DNA of 12,787 nt from Lentisphaeria bacterium (GCA_023145395.1 JAGLDW010000499.1:1-12787), one strand, 5' to 3'; positions 5,451-12,787 are shown, numbered from the stretch's first letter. Notes: generated by a model not told the origin, from the sequence alone. Made by a program: numbers and translations.

Positions 5451-7757
5451 ATGATCCATACACGCCAGATTATTCGGCTTTCTCTTTGTCTGTGGGGCAG
5501 CCTGCATCTCTCCCTTTTTGCCTGGACGGATGAAGGGCAGAACATCCAGCGTGATGCCCTGGAGCTGCTGGAGAACCGTGAATGCGCAGAGGCCGGTTTT
5601 GGCATGCGGATGGAAGGCGTGGAGGAGACCGACACCGGGATGCGTGTGACGACAACGGGCGCGGTCTTCCATTTTGACAAGACCGAACGGACGTTGGACG
5701 TGGACCAGCGCGTGGGCAGATCACGCCGACTCCTGAAGCTGCGCTTTCAGCAGGATGTGCCCTGGGCGGACCTGAAGATTGTGAATAGCACGGAAGGGGC
5801 GGCTTGGCTCGCTGCCGGAGTGGACGATGCCTTCCGGTGCCGGGTGAACTGCGATTCGCTGCTGATGCTTGCCTGCGCGAAGCCGACGACGGTGACCGTG
5901 GAGCTTGCCTTCGAGCCTCTGAGCTTTGTGTCGCTGGCGGACCGCTACTCCTTCCTCGACAGCTACGGCGGGGTTGGCATCCACCCCGTCACCGTCAAGA
6001 CGTTCCTGGTCGGGAAGAAAATAGAAATCGCCGTGCCCACGAGCAGCCGGAACACGTGTTCCATATCCCCGACCGGCACGCTTCGCTACCAACTCGACGC
6101 GAACCAGGTTCTCTGGATATCCGTGGCGCCACCCAAGCCCTACGACTGGGCACAACGCCCATCGGCCACCCGGAATATCGCGTTCTACACGTGGTATAGG
6201 GACCGGGCGCCAAAGGCCCAGGAGATCGCGCGGTGGGCGAAGTTCTGCAACGTGCTTCTGCTTCAGTCACCCGATGCCAGTCTGTACGAGGAGCCCGAGC
6301 AGTGGCGCAAGGCCGGGCTGGGAGCCATGTCCACCACGCTGATGCCCAGGGACAAGGTGAAGTTCAAGGGGATCGTGGAGACCGCCCACAAGCATGGCAT
6401 GAAACTCGTGATGAACGCGGGCGCCAACTATTTCCTGGCGCCCCGGCGGATGGGGCCACCGACGGCGGAAGGCATGCGCTATTGCCGGGGATCCGCGGCA
6501 ACCAATTTCGAGGGATTGCACGCAGAACTCGTGCAGCTCAAGCAGGAGTTCGGGATTGATGGCGCCTACTTTGACGAGCTATACCCGACCAACACGGTTC
6601 GCGCCTACAAAGCGGTCCGGAGACTCCGGGCGCTGTTTGGCGACAGTGGGGTCCTAGTCGAACACCATGACATGAACTTCCACGGCGTGACCTGTCCACC
6701 TGCGACGCTCTGCTGGCACACCGCACAGGTCGCCGGGGAGGCGCTGCCCCGGTACTACAATCACCGCGGCTGGCTTAGGTACGCCTGCTCCACATACAAT
6801 TTTGCGAACTGCAACGACTACCTGCTGAACAACTTTCGTGGCTACTTTCGCCTGAGTGGAGAGAAACATCATCTGGATGCGGCGCTTGAGGACAAGTGTG
6901 GCGACTACAACATCTACCAGTTCCACGCCGCATGGTGGGAGACGCTGCCGTTTCACCAAGGCTATTTCACGAAGCATGTCCAGCCCGCATGGCAACGCTA
7001 TTCCAAACGCATGGTCCAACTCGACACGGAGCAGCAGCGGGCGCATGTGGAGCGTGTGCTTGCCCGAGAATATGCGCAGCCCCGGGCCAAATGGCAGGCG
7101 TTTCTCGCAGGGCTGACCACGGACAAGCTCTCCAAGCCGCGCTTTTCGCTCACCTTCGACAAGGCGCTCGCCGCACAGGGCGAGGTGGGGCAGGCTACGC
7201 GAAAGGAACTGGGCAATGGCTGGTCTGTCTTCTTCGGTCCGAAGAGCGAAGGGCGGATTGCCTTGAAAGACGAAACACTGGAGATCACGGCGAACGCGGA
7301 CAGCTGCGCATACATTGAGCGACCGCTGCCGGCGGATGTCCAGGTGATCGAATGCCGCCTCAAGGCCAGTCCAGACTGCGGCATGACCTATGGGCCCCGA
7401 ATCGGCCTGCGCTGGACAAGCGGCAACCCGCACGATATCCGCACGGGCTACTTCCCGCATTTCAAGATGGGGCTCACGCAGAAAGGCACGCTCGCCGTAC
7501 AGCATCAGCGCTCGCCAAATGTGCACATCGAGGGATTTCCCGTCGGGCAATGGCAGGCGGTGCGATATCGCTTCATCGAAGACTACGTCATTGGCGAAGT
7601 CCAGAGCGAAGACGGTGCCTGGCGTCCTGTGCAGATCATGCTTGTGCCCGCCCCCCCAACGTCCGTCCTCTTCGGGAAGACCGCAGACCTGAATCGCGAT
7701 CTGGACGCAGGCGGAAAGCGGAGCACATGCTGGATTGACCGAGTCACCGTGCGTTGA
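5451..7757 (+). CDS. Secreted glycoside hydrolase-like protein, family unassigned
   Basis: This large protein (768 residues) has a Sec signal peptide: positively charged start, hydrophobic core at about 8-24, likely cleavage near residue 25. Residues about 27-230 look like a beta-rich domain. From about 242 a TIM-barrel reads like that of retaining alpha-glycosidases: FYTWYRD at the first strand, GMKLVMNAGANYF, then GIDGAYFDELYP with D370, D375 and E376 at a strand end, then VEHHDMNFHG (E404, D407). D375 or E376 and E404 or D407 are candidate catalytic residues. From about 589 a second beta-sandwich (lectin or LamG-like) runs to the end. I cannot place it in a named family. The start follows truA by 13 bases with only a weak ribosome site, so translation may depend on the upstream gene. 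It probably acts on a polysaccharide outside the cytoplasm. Confidence 0.8.
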   Translation: MIHTRQIIRLSLCLWGSLHLSLFAWTDEGQNIQRDALELLENRECAEAGFGMRMEGVEETDTGMRVTTTGAVFHFDKTERTLDVDQRVGRSRRLLKLRFQQDVPWADLKIVNSTEGAAWLAAGVDDAFRCRVNCDSLLMLACAKPTTVTVELAFEPLSFVSLADRYSFLDSYGGVGIHPVTVKTFLVGKKIEIAVPTSSRNTCSISPTGTLRYQLDANQVLWISVAPPKPYDWAQRPSATRNIAFYTWYRDRAPKAQEIARWAKFCNVLLLQSPDASLYEEPEQWRKAGLGAMSTTLMPRDKVKFKGIVETAHKHGMKLVMNAGANYFLAPRRMGPPTAEGMRYCRGSAATNFEGLHAELVQLKQEFGIDGAYFDELYPTNTVRAYKAVRRLRALFGDSGVLVEHHDMNFHGVTCPPATLCWHTAQVAGEALPRYYNHRGWLRYACSTYNFANCNDYLLNNFRGYFRLSGEKHHLDAALEDKCGDYNIYQFHAAWWETLPFHQGYFTKHVQPAWQRYSKRMVQLDTEQQRAHVERVLAREYAQPRAKWQAFLAGLTTDKLSKPRFSLTFDKALAAQGEVGQATRKELGNGWSVFFGPKSEGRIALKDETLEITANADSCAYIERPLPADVQVIECRLKASPDCGMTYGPRIGLRWTSGNPHDIRTGYFPHFKMGLTQKGTLAVQHQRSPNVHIEGFPVGQWQAVRYRFIEDYVIGEVQSEDGAWRPVQIMLVPAPPTSVLFGKTADLNRDLDAGGKRSTCWIDRVTVR

Positions 7758-7902
7758 ACTGCCGGGGAAGACCGCAGCGCTGGGCGGATTCGTGGGCCAC
7801 GATGCTGGAGGGCCTTGTCGAAGCTTGTTGGCACTGGCCGTGCCGCCATCGCACCCGTCGTCATGCCCAGTGGTTCCCTGCTCTCATTTTCCCCCCACAA
7901 AA

Positions 7903-9255
7903 CTACTTCGGCGTTCCGCGTTCCGGGTCGTCAGACTTGACTGCGGGCTCGTAGTCCACATCGACGAAGTAGCTCATCTGCTTGTAGATCTTGCTGGGGA
8001 GACGGCCTAGGTCCTCGAAACTGTAGAGGCCGGCCTCGCGACGAATGCCGTCGTGCACGATGGGGGAGGGGAAGACGCCTTCGGTGGCAACATAGTGGCT
8101 GCCAGCGGTGTAGGACACAGTGAACATCTCCCCCGTGCGGACGCCGAGCGGCTTGGGCAATGCCACGCTCCGCCATCCGCCGCCCGGCTTCTCGGGGATC
8201 TCCGCAGAGCACTGCAGGATGCCGTCGCTGTCCCAAAGCCGCAGCGTATGGGATCCCGTTTCGCTTCTTGCCTGATAGAAACGCAGGGCGTTGATTCGAC
8301 CCGGCTTGGTGATTGAGAATCTGAGTCCAAGTTCGACTCGTCCCTTGGCGTCGAGCGTCTCCGGGGAGCGCCCGTAAAGCAGCATCCCGTCCTCGGCCAC
8401 GGGTTCGGGCGGTGGTGCGCTCACGAGTCCCAGGGCATGGCCGATGACAAACTCCAGGGCAGTTGTCGCGTCGTCTATGGTTGTGCTATGCCCTCCCTCT
8501 TCACGGAGAATCAGCAGGACCTTCCGGTCGAGCTTGCGGAGAATGCCTGCAAGACGCTTGACGCTGTCCGGCGGCACGGATTTGTCCTGGCCGCCGGCTG
8601 TGATGGCCACGGGCATGGTGAATGCCTCGGGGTGGTACTCGGCGCTGCGTTTCTTATACTCCAGCGGAATCTCCGTCTTCGTGCCTCCGAAGGAAGCGCG
8701 AATCGCATCCTGGAAATGGTCGTACTCGAGATGATTGGCCGTGCCATTGCACGAGCAGACACCGGCAACGAGGTCGGGATGCAGCGCGGTGAAGGTCAGG
8801 ACGGAACTACCGCCCATGGACTCGCCAACCAGGAAAACGCGATCGATCCGGTAGGTGTCGCGGAGGATGTCGATGAGCTGGAGCATGTCCGCCTCGGCTT
8901 TGGGACCCATCCACGACGTCTTGGCCCGGTAGTCCGGCGACACATAGATCATACCGTGTTTGGCAGCCATTTTTCTCGCTGCGATAGCAGACCCGAACTT
9001 GTCCGTGGCATACTGCCAGCGGTCGGCGCCATGTCCATGCAGAGCGATCATCAAATGGTGAGACTCGGCCGCGGAAAAATCCGGCGGCAGGCGCAGAACG
9101 TAGCGCTGGACCGTCTGGTCGATCTTGGCTGTGAAGGTGAGGTCCCGGGGTGTCCCCAACTCCCCGGCACACACGGCCAAAGGCAGCAGGGCGCCACCCA
9201 CAAGCCCCAGCCAAACCTTGGCGGGAGTCACGCCAGCGTGGTTGCAGTGTTTCAT
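7903..9255 (-). CDS. Secreted alpha/beta-hydrolase esterase with C-terminal DUF4082 domain
   Basis: This 450-residue protein has an N-terminal signal peptide (hydrophobic core about 13-28, likely cleaved after VCA at residue 30; the residue before Cys29 is Val, so a lipobox is unlikely). Residues 35-275 form an alpha/beta hydrolase of the esterase / PHB-depolymerase / feruloyl-esterase type: oxyanion-loop HGHGA, nucleophile elbow G-E-S146-M-G-G, acid D224 in AGGQDKSVP and H256 in EEGGHS. Residues about 293-440 match DUF4082, a beta-sandwich found in secreted bacterial proteins (GLRFSITKPGRINALRFYQA, then HTLRLWDSDG). The ATG at 9255 has GGAG nine bases upstream; the in-frame codons further up lack this. 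It is convergent with the glycosidase-like gene, which suggests a shared role in degrading substituted polysaccharide such as esterified hemicellulose or pectin. This role is inferred. Confidence 0.88.
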   Translation of the reverse strand: MKHCNHAGVTPAKVWLGLVGGALLPLAVCAGELGTPRDLTFTAKIDQTVQRYVLRLPPDFSAAESHHLMIALHGHGADRWQYATDKFGSAIAARKMAAKHGMIYVSPDYRAKTSWMGPKAEADMLQLIDILRDTYRIDRVFLVGESMGGSSVLTFTALHPDLVAGVCSCNGTANHLEYDHFQDAIRASFGGTKTEIPLEYKKRSAEYHPEAFTMPVAITAGGQDKSVPPDSVKRLAGILRKLDRKVLLILREEGGHSTTIDDATTALEFVIGHALGLVSAPPPEPVAEDGMLLYGRSPETLDAKGRVELGLRFSITKPGRINALRFYQARSETGSHTLRLWDSDGILQCSAEIPEKPGGGWRSVALPKPLGVRTGEMFTVSYTAGSHYVATEGVFPSPIVHDGIRREAGLYSFEDLGRLPSKIYKQMSYFVDVDYEPAVKSDDPERGTPK

Positions 9256-9270
9256 CGTTTGCATCTCCAT

Positions 9271-9297
9271 ACAAAAACAACAGTCCCGCAGTGCGGG
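9271..9297 (-). terminator. Terminator-like hairpin between the zinc-ribbon gene and the esterase gene
   Basis: On the minus strand CCCGC, a three-base loop and GCGGG (9285-9297) are followed by a T-rich stretch, ACTGTTGTTTTTGT. It lies 30 bases after the zinc-ribbon protein stop and ends about 16 bases before the esterase start. The stem is short (five pairs) and the T-run is broken by G, so termination may be partial. It could also act as an attenuator for the esterase. Confidence 0.45.
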
Positions 9298-9326
9298 CGC
9301 AATACGTTTCGCGCACCCTTTTCTGA

Positions 9327-9704
9327 CTACCAGAGGTGTCCGCAATCGAGGCAGTGATTCGGCTGGCGCAGAAAGAAAAGGGGAAGACCAAGAGCAAAGA
9401 GGCTAAGCAGGAAAAGCGGCAAGGGGACGTGCTTGAAATAGGTTTTCACGCGTTCGGTCTTCAGGGAATGACACTGTGGGCATGCAACCCCAGTCCAAGA
9501 GCTGTAGGGGAGCAGATCCGCATCGATCACAACCTGCATCGCCGTCTCGAAATCCTCGGGGGCGACTCGCACCACACCAGCCACGCGGGCGGGTTTCGTC
9601 ACCGAGCGCGTCATGGCGCAGGTTGCGGAAACAGCCTGTTTCGCAAGCTCGTCCACCAATGCCTTGGCCTGTGATTCGAACTGGAATTGTGCGATTTGAA
9701 TCAT
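9327..9704 (-). CDS. Small membrane zinc-ribbon protein: DUF2007-like domain plus LITAF-like CxxC-hydrophobic-HCxxC
   Basis: This 125-residue protein has two parts. Residues 1-63 have the beta-alpha-beta pattern of DUF2007 (putative signal-transducing domain): an alternating hydrophobic start, an acidic helix, then GVVRVAPEDFETAMQVV. Residues 73-125 hold C75-P-Q-C78, a hydrophobic segment at about 93-113 (rich in Leu and Phe, broken by Pro), and H117-C118-L-D-C121-G. The two CxxC halves on either side of a membrane-inserting stretch match the layout of the LITAF domain, where the halves fold together on one zinc and the hydrophobic part dips into the membrane. No signal peptide is seen. The ATG at 9704 has AGAAGG seven bases upstream; the ATG at 9710 is too close to that site. 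Function is unknown. Confidence 0.75.
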   Translation of the reverse strand: MIQIAQFQFESQAKALVDELAKQAVSATCAMTRSVTKPARVAGVVRVAPEDFETAMQVVIDADLLPYSSWTGVACPQCHSLKTERVKTYFKHVPLPLFLLSLFALGLPLFFLRQPNHCLDCGHLW

Positions 9705-9760
9705 ATGCATGCCTTCTCTGGAACGATCCGCGCCCCTCCAACTGTAGGGCTAGCATCGGT

Positions 9761-9770
9761 ATTGCGCAAT
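9761..9770. repeat. Perfect 10-base palindrome in the divergent intergenic region
   Basis: ATTGCGCAAT lies in the 184-base gap between the leftward zinc-ribbon gene and the rightward lipoprotein gene, about 57 bases from the former. It may be an operator for either gene. Apart from the two ribosome sites I see nothing else convincing in this gap. Confidence 0.3.
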
Positions 9771-9888
9771 GGACACGCGGTTTGATGTCGCCACCCGTTG
9801 CCAACCGGTCCATCGCGCTCTATTGTCCAAGATGCCTTTCCGCGAACTGCGCAGAGGGTCGCAGGAGTTTTCAACGAGGAGCGAAAAG

Positions 9889-10752
9889 ATGAAGCGTCTG
9901 GTTGTTTTTCTGATCACTGGGATGGTTCTGTTGTCGGCTGGCTGTGCGTCAAATGCACCTCGTCCCGCATTGCGCACGCGTGCCATCGCGGTGCTGCAAG
10001 CAGGTTTTTCGAGTGAGGAGTTCTGGCCGAGCATGCATGCGGCGGAGGCGCTGACAGCGGCCGGACTCAGCGACGTCGTGATCCGGGGTCTGAAACCGCG
10101 GCTAGCGGTCGAAACGGACGACCAGAGACGCTGCGGGCTCAGCCGGGAGATCATGCGGGCAGGCGACCTCGGACCACTGGCAGGCATGGCGAAGATCCTG
10201 AAGAACCCGAAGACGAATGCACCAGTGCATGTGTGCGAGAGTTTATTCAAGGTCCATCAGGTCGGCGACTTGGCGGCGATGCGGCAGCACGCGGCGTCTG
10301 AGAACAAGAGCGAAGCGCTCATGGCCGCGGGGGCGTTGGCCAGAGCGGGGGAGAAGGGCGAGCTAGTTCGCATTCGCGCGCTTCTGATGCCACCTCACAG
10401 CCTCCAGACCCGCCGCATCTCGGCATGGTTGCTCGGGCAGCTCGGCGACAAGAGCGACTGGAGGGCGCTGCGGGAGTTTGCGGAGTCCGCGACTGGCTCC
10501 GATGAGCCATTGGCCGCGCCCTTTGCCTGGTATGCACTGGCCAAGCTGGGGGAGCCCGCCGCGCAGAAGATCGTGATCGCCAACTTGTCGAACGACAACA
10601 AGACGATCCGCACCTATGCCGCGCAGACGCTCGGCGTGTACGGCGCGCCAAAGCACCTTCCCCTGCTCGCCGAAATGCTCGAGGACGAGACCGCAGACAC
10701 GCGTATTCGTGCGGCGGAAGCCATCGTGCGCATCACAAATCGCGCACGCTAA
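9889..10752 (+). CDS. HEAT-repeat lipoprotein
   Basis: This 287-residue protein begins with a lipoprotein signal peptide: MKR, a hydrophobic core, then the lipobox L-S-A-G-C19, so the mature protein would be lipidated on Cys19 and anchored to a membrane, probably facing the periplasm. The rest is helical and contains repeats of about 30 residues. The clearest are at about 170-200, 205-235, 236-266 and 267-287 (pattern D..iR..AA..LG..G), typical of HEAT or PBS-lyase repeats used for protein binding. Less regular units fill residues 43-165. The ATG at 9889 has GAGGAG seven bases upstream and gives the signal peptide; the frame continues upstream without a usable start. It lies 48 bases before srkA and may be co-transcribed. 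The binding partner is unknown. Confidence 0.87.
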   Translation: MKRLVVFLITGMVLLSAGCASNAPRPALRTRAIAVLQAGFSSEEFWPSMHAAEALTAAGLSDVVIRGLKPRLAVETDDQRRCGLSREIMRAGDLGPLAGMAKILKNPKTNAPVHVCESLFKVHQVGDLAAMRQHAASENKSEALMAAGALARAGEKGELVRIRALLMPPHSLQTRRISAWLLGQLGDKSDWRALREFAESATGSDEPLAAPFAWYALAKLGEPAAQKIVIANLSNDNKTIRTYAAQTLGVYGAPKHLPLLAEMLEDETADTRIRAAEAIVRITNRAR

Positions 10753-10800
10753 AAAGACGCAATGCCCCACCGCCCCACAACCGCAACCCATGCCCACTGA

Positions 10801-11784
10801 GTGTCAAACCCGATGCAATCCTGTGGTGATTTTCAAGATCTGACGCCCCCCGTGGTGCTGAACGCCGTCGAGGAGGTGCTGTCGTGCCGCCTGGCGCCCT
10901 TCACCCACGCGCACAACAGCTACATCAACCGCGTCTACGAACTGGAGCGAGACGACGGCACGCGCATCATCGTCAAGTTCTACCGGCCCGGACGCTGGAC
11001 ATTCGAGGCGTTGGTTGATGAACACGATTTCGTGCTGGACTGCTTCGAAGCCGAGATCCCCGTGGTGCCGCCGGACGATCTGGGCGACGGCGTGACCCTC
11101 GGCGAAGTCGATGGCGTGTACTTCGCCGTGTTCGAAAAGCGTCGTGGGCGCGAGTTCGAGGTGATTGACGACACGGGCTGGCAGCGTCTGGGGCAGATCC
11201 TCGGGCGCATGCATGTCGTGGGAGACGAGTACGAGGCCGAGCACCGCATTGTCATGCACCCTCGGGAATCCACGATTCGCGACATCCGTCAGCTTCGAGA
11301 GGGCGGGTTCGTGACTGGTGCGGGGCAGAATGTCTTCTTCGACACGGCAGACCGGATATTGGAGTATATCACGCCTCTGTTCGACGACGTGCATCTTCAG
11401 CGCATTCATGGCGACTGCCACTGCCAGAACATTCTCGAGCGTCCGGAGGAAGGACTCATGCTCATCGATTTCGACGACATGGTGACGGGCCCGACCGTGC
11501 AGGACATGTGGATGCTTCTGCCCGGCCACGCGCACGAGTGTCGGCGCGAGATTCATCTGATCCTGGAGGGCTACGAGATGTTCCACGAGTTCGACGATCA
11601 CACGCTGCGTCTGATCGAGCCGTTGCGGGCCATGCGGATGCTGTATTTTCTCGCCTGGTGCAGTCGCCAGTTGGTGGATCCCAACTTCACCCGCAAGTTC
11701 CCGGAATGGGGAACGGACAGTTTCTGGTCCCGTCAGGCGAATGATCTGCAGCAGCAGCTAAACCTTATTCAGGAGCATGCATGA
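10801..11784 (+). CDS. srkA: Stress response kinase A (SrkA/YihE)
   Basis: This is a cytoplasmic Ser/Thr protein kinase of the aminoglycoside-phosphotransferase fold. In E. coli SrkA protects cells from the MazE-MazF death pathway and from oxidative stress. The 327-residue product matches the E. coli length (328) and its conserved blocks: HNSYINRVYELE, IVKFYRPGRWT with K59, FAVFEKRRGREFE, the catalytic loop RIHGDCHCQNIL (D205, N210), the metal-binding LIDFDD (D223, D225), GPTVQDMWMLL and EPLRAMRMLYFLAW. The GTG at 10801 is the longest start in frame and the ATG at 10813 is an alternative. Neither has a clear ribosome site. The stop overlaps the next gene as ATGA. Confidence 0.95.
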   Translation: MSNPMQSCGDFQDLTPPVVLNAVEEVLSCRLAPFTHAHNSYINRVYELERDDGTRIIVKFYRPGRWTFEALVDEHDFVLDCFEAEIPVVPPDDLGDGVTLGEVDGVYFAVFEKRRGREFEVIDDTGWQRLGQILGRMHVVGDEYEAEHRIVMHPRESTIRDIRQLREGGFVTGAGQNVFFDTADRILEYITPLFDDVHLQRIHGDCHCQNILERPEEGLMLIDFDDMVTGPTVQDMWMLLPGHAHECRREIHLILEGYEMFHEFDDHTLRLIEPLRAMRMLYFLAWCSRQLVDPNFTRKFPEWGTDSFWSRQANDLQQQLNLIQEHA

Positions 11785-12704
11785 GGGATTGCGGCACATT
11801 CGCATCACCCTTTCCTCCCTCCGTGCGGACGGTCGGCATCTGTGCGCTCTGTGGCGTGGCCGATCGGGAGCGGGCGGCGCAGGGAGTGGCTCGGCTCGAG
11901 TCCTGGGCGCTGAACGTGCGGATGGATGCGCTGGCCGATGCGCCAGAACGGTTTCTCGCCGCCGACGACACCACGCGAGCCCGACGATTCAACGAACTTG
12001 TGCGGGTGCCGGAGGTCGATCTGATCCTGGCTGCACGCGGGGGCTACGGAAGTGCCCGTGTTCTGGACTTGATTGACTGGGAGGCGCTGCGGGAGCGGCG
12101 GATTCCCGTCGTGGGCTACAGCGACATGACTGCATTTCACCTGGCCGCTTTCGGAAAAGGGATTGCCACTGGCGTCTCGGGCCCCATGTTGGCGGGGTAT
12201 TTTGCCCGTTCTGCGGACTCCGCAGAGGAGATTTGCGGACTCCGCACGGTGTTTTCCAGCCTGGCGGACGTGCTTGGAGAAGTGCCCACTCGCGTATCTT
12301 TGCGATCGCTAAGGTCGGGTATTGCGCGGGGACCACTGGTGCCAGCCAATCTGGCCATTCTCTGTTCGCTGGTGGGGACGGATCATCTGCCCTCCCTTCG
12401 CGGCTGCATTCTGGCGCTGGAGGACATCAACGAGGCGGCCTACCGCATTGACCGTTTCCTGAACCAGCTTTTGCAGGCCGGAGTGCTGGAGACGCTGGGG
12501 GGATTGGTGTTCGGCCAGTTCACGGACTGCGAGGACGCCGAGTTCATTCCGGCTGTGCTTGCGGACTTCGCACGGCATGTGTCCGGTCCCGTTGCAGCCG
12601 GACTTCCGTTCGGACACGGTTTCCCGTCTCTCAGCCTGCCTGTCGGTCCGAACGCCAGACTTGCGGTCGATGATGACAAGGCCGTTCTGGAGATTCGCGC
12701 GTAA
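11781..12704 (+). CDS. Muramoyltetrapeptide (LD-) carboxypeptidase, S66 family
   Basis: This enzyme removes the terminal D-alanine from muropeptide tetrapeptides during peptidoglycan recycling. The 307-residue length is usual for the family. The Ser-Glu-His triad fits: S114 in VVGYSDMTAFH, E214 in ILALEDINEAAYRIDRFLNQ, and H279 in GLPFGHGFPSLSLPVG. The block ILAARGGYGSARVLDLIDW (82-100) and GPLVPANLAILCSLVGT (184-200) are also diagnostic. No signal peptide is seen, so it is cytoplasmic like LdcA. Its ATG overlaps the srkA stop (ATGA, 11781-11784), with AGGAG inside the end of srkA, so the two proteins are translationally coupled. Confidence 0.93.
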   Translation: MRDCGTFASPFPPSVRTVGICALCGVADRERAAQGVARLESWALNVRMDALADAPERFLAADDTTRARRFNELVRVPEVDLILAARGGYGSARVLDLIDWEALRERRIPVVGYSDMTAFHLAAFGKGIATGVSGPMLAGYFARSADSAEEICGLRTVFSSLADVLGEVPTRVSLRSLRSGIARGPLVPANLAILCSLVGTDHLPSLRGCILALEDINEAAYRIDRFLNQLLQAGVLETLGGLVFGQFTDCEDAEFIPAVLADFARHVSGPVAAGLPFGHGFPSLSLPVGPNARLAVDDDKAVLEIRA

Positions 12705-12716
12705 TGCGGACAGGCC

Positions 12717-12787
12717 GTGAGCCGCGCCCTGCCAACCCCGCAGTCCACCGTCCCCTGGAGGGCGAGCGGCCCGCGAGCCGTGCCCTG
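12717..12787. repeat. GC-rich intergenic repeat, two imperfect copies, running off the window
   Basis: The 15-mer GTGAGCCGCGCCCTG (12717-12731) recurs as GCGAGCCGTGCCCTG (12773-12787) with two differences, 56 bases apart. Between them lies GGAGGGCGAGCGGCCCGCG, which carries GCGAGC-type direct repeats and can partly pair with the second copy. It starts 13 bases after the carboxypeptidase stop. The layout suggests a dispersed or tandem intergenic element whose remainder lies beyond the edge. Confidence 0.5.

Noticed and set aside
7673..7783. Repeated GGGAAGACCGCAG near the end of the glycosidase-like gene and just after it
   Set aside because: Only 13 bases match, one copy is coding, and there is no flanking structure. 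Chance is the simpler explanation.
7758..7902. Terminator between the convergent glycosidase-like and esterase genes
   Set aside because: GGCAC-TGGCC-GTGCC (7830-7844) can form a five-pair hairpin, but neither side is followed by a T-run. I see no other feature in this gap.

Overview
The window is a GC-rich, densely packed stretch of chromosome from a bacterium, most likely Gram-negative. The signs are a lipoprotein with a clean lipobox, proteins with Sec signal peptides, an LD-carboxypeptidase of peptidoglycan recycling and a SrkA-type stress kinase. A corrinoid methyl-carrier protein points to B12-dependent C1 metabolism and probably an anaerobic or facultative life. The mix of secreted carbohydrate-type enzymes, a DUF4082 domain, an ECF sigma module and intergenic repeats would fit the PVC group (Verrucomicrobiota, Kiritimatiellota, Lentisphaerota), but this is an inference from gene style and no marker gene here proves it. 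I see no insertion sequence, phage gene or CRISPR array.

Left part (1-3618, all minus strand). The 5' end of a tRNA, probably Thr, is cut by the window edge and has a plausible promoter. Next to it is a three-gene operon: ECF sigma factor (start 1790), zinc-finger anti-sigma factor (start 1221) and a multi-pass membrane protein (start 703). The genes are joined by two successive four-base ATGA overlaps. The upstream region (1791-2031) carries several inverted repeats, one lying on the likely promoter, and ends in a strong intrinsic terminator. That terminator serves the next gene, a corrinoid-binding methyltransferase subunit (2032-2670). A heptamer tandem repeat (2844-2899) separates it from an HD-domain phosphohydrolase (2920-3618), whose best start is a TTG.

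Middle part (3735-7757, plus strand). A divergent, tightly packed run encodes a xylose-isomerase-like TIM-barrel protein, the tRNA pseudouridine synthase TruA, and a large secreted protein that looks like an unassigned glycoside hydrolase with a C-terminal beta-sandwich.

Right part. Facing that run on the minus strand are a secreted alpha/beta-hydrolase esterase with a DUF4082 module (7903-9255) and, upstream of it, a small membrane zinc-ribbon protein with a DUF2007-like N-terminus (9327-9704). A terminator-like hairpin sits between the two. Diverging from these on the plus strand are a HEAT-repeat lipoprotein (9889-10752), SrkA (10801-11784) and an S66 LD-carboxypeptidase (11781-12704). The last two overlap by ATGA. 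The final 70 bases hold two copies of a GC-rich repeat that runs off the window.

The themes are envelope sensing and stress (sigma module, SrkA, LD-carboxypeptidase, lipoprotein) and carbohydrate turnover (sugar isomerase-like protein, secreted glycosidase-like protein, esterase). No single famous system is present. The most unusual items are the LITAF-like ribbon protein, the unassigned secreted glycosidase, the coupled sigma/anti-sigma/membrane triad with its palindromic control region, and the heptamer repeat.
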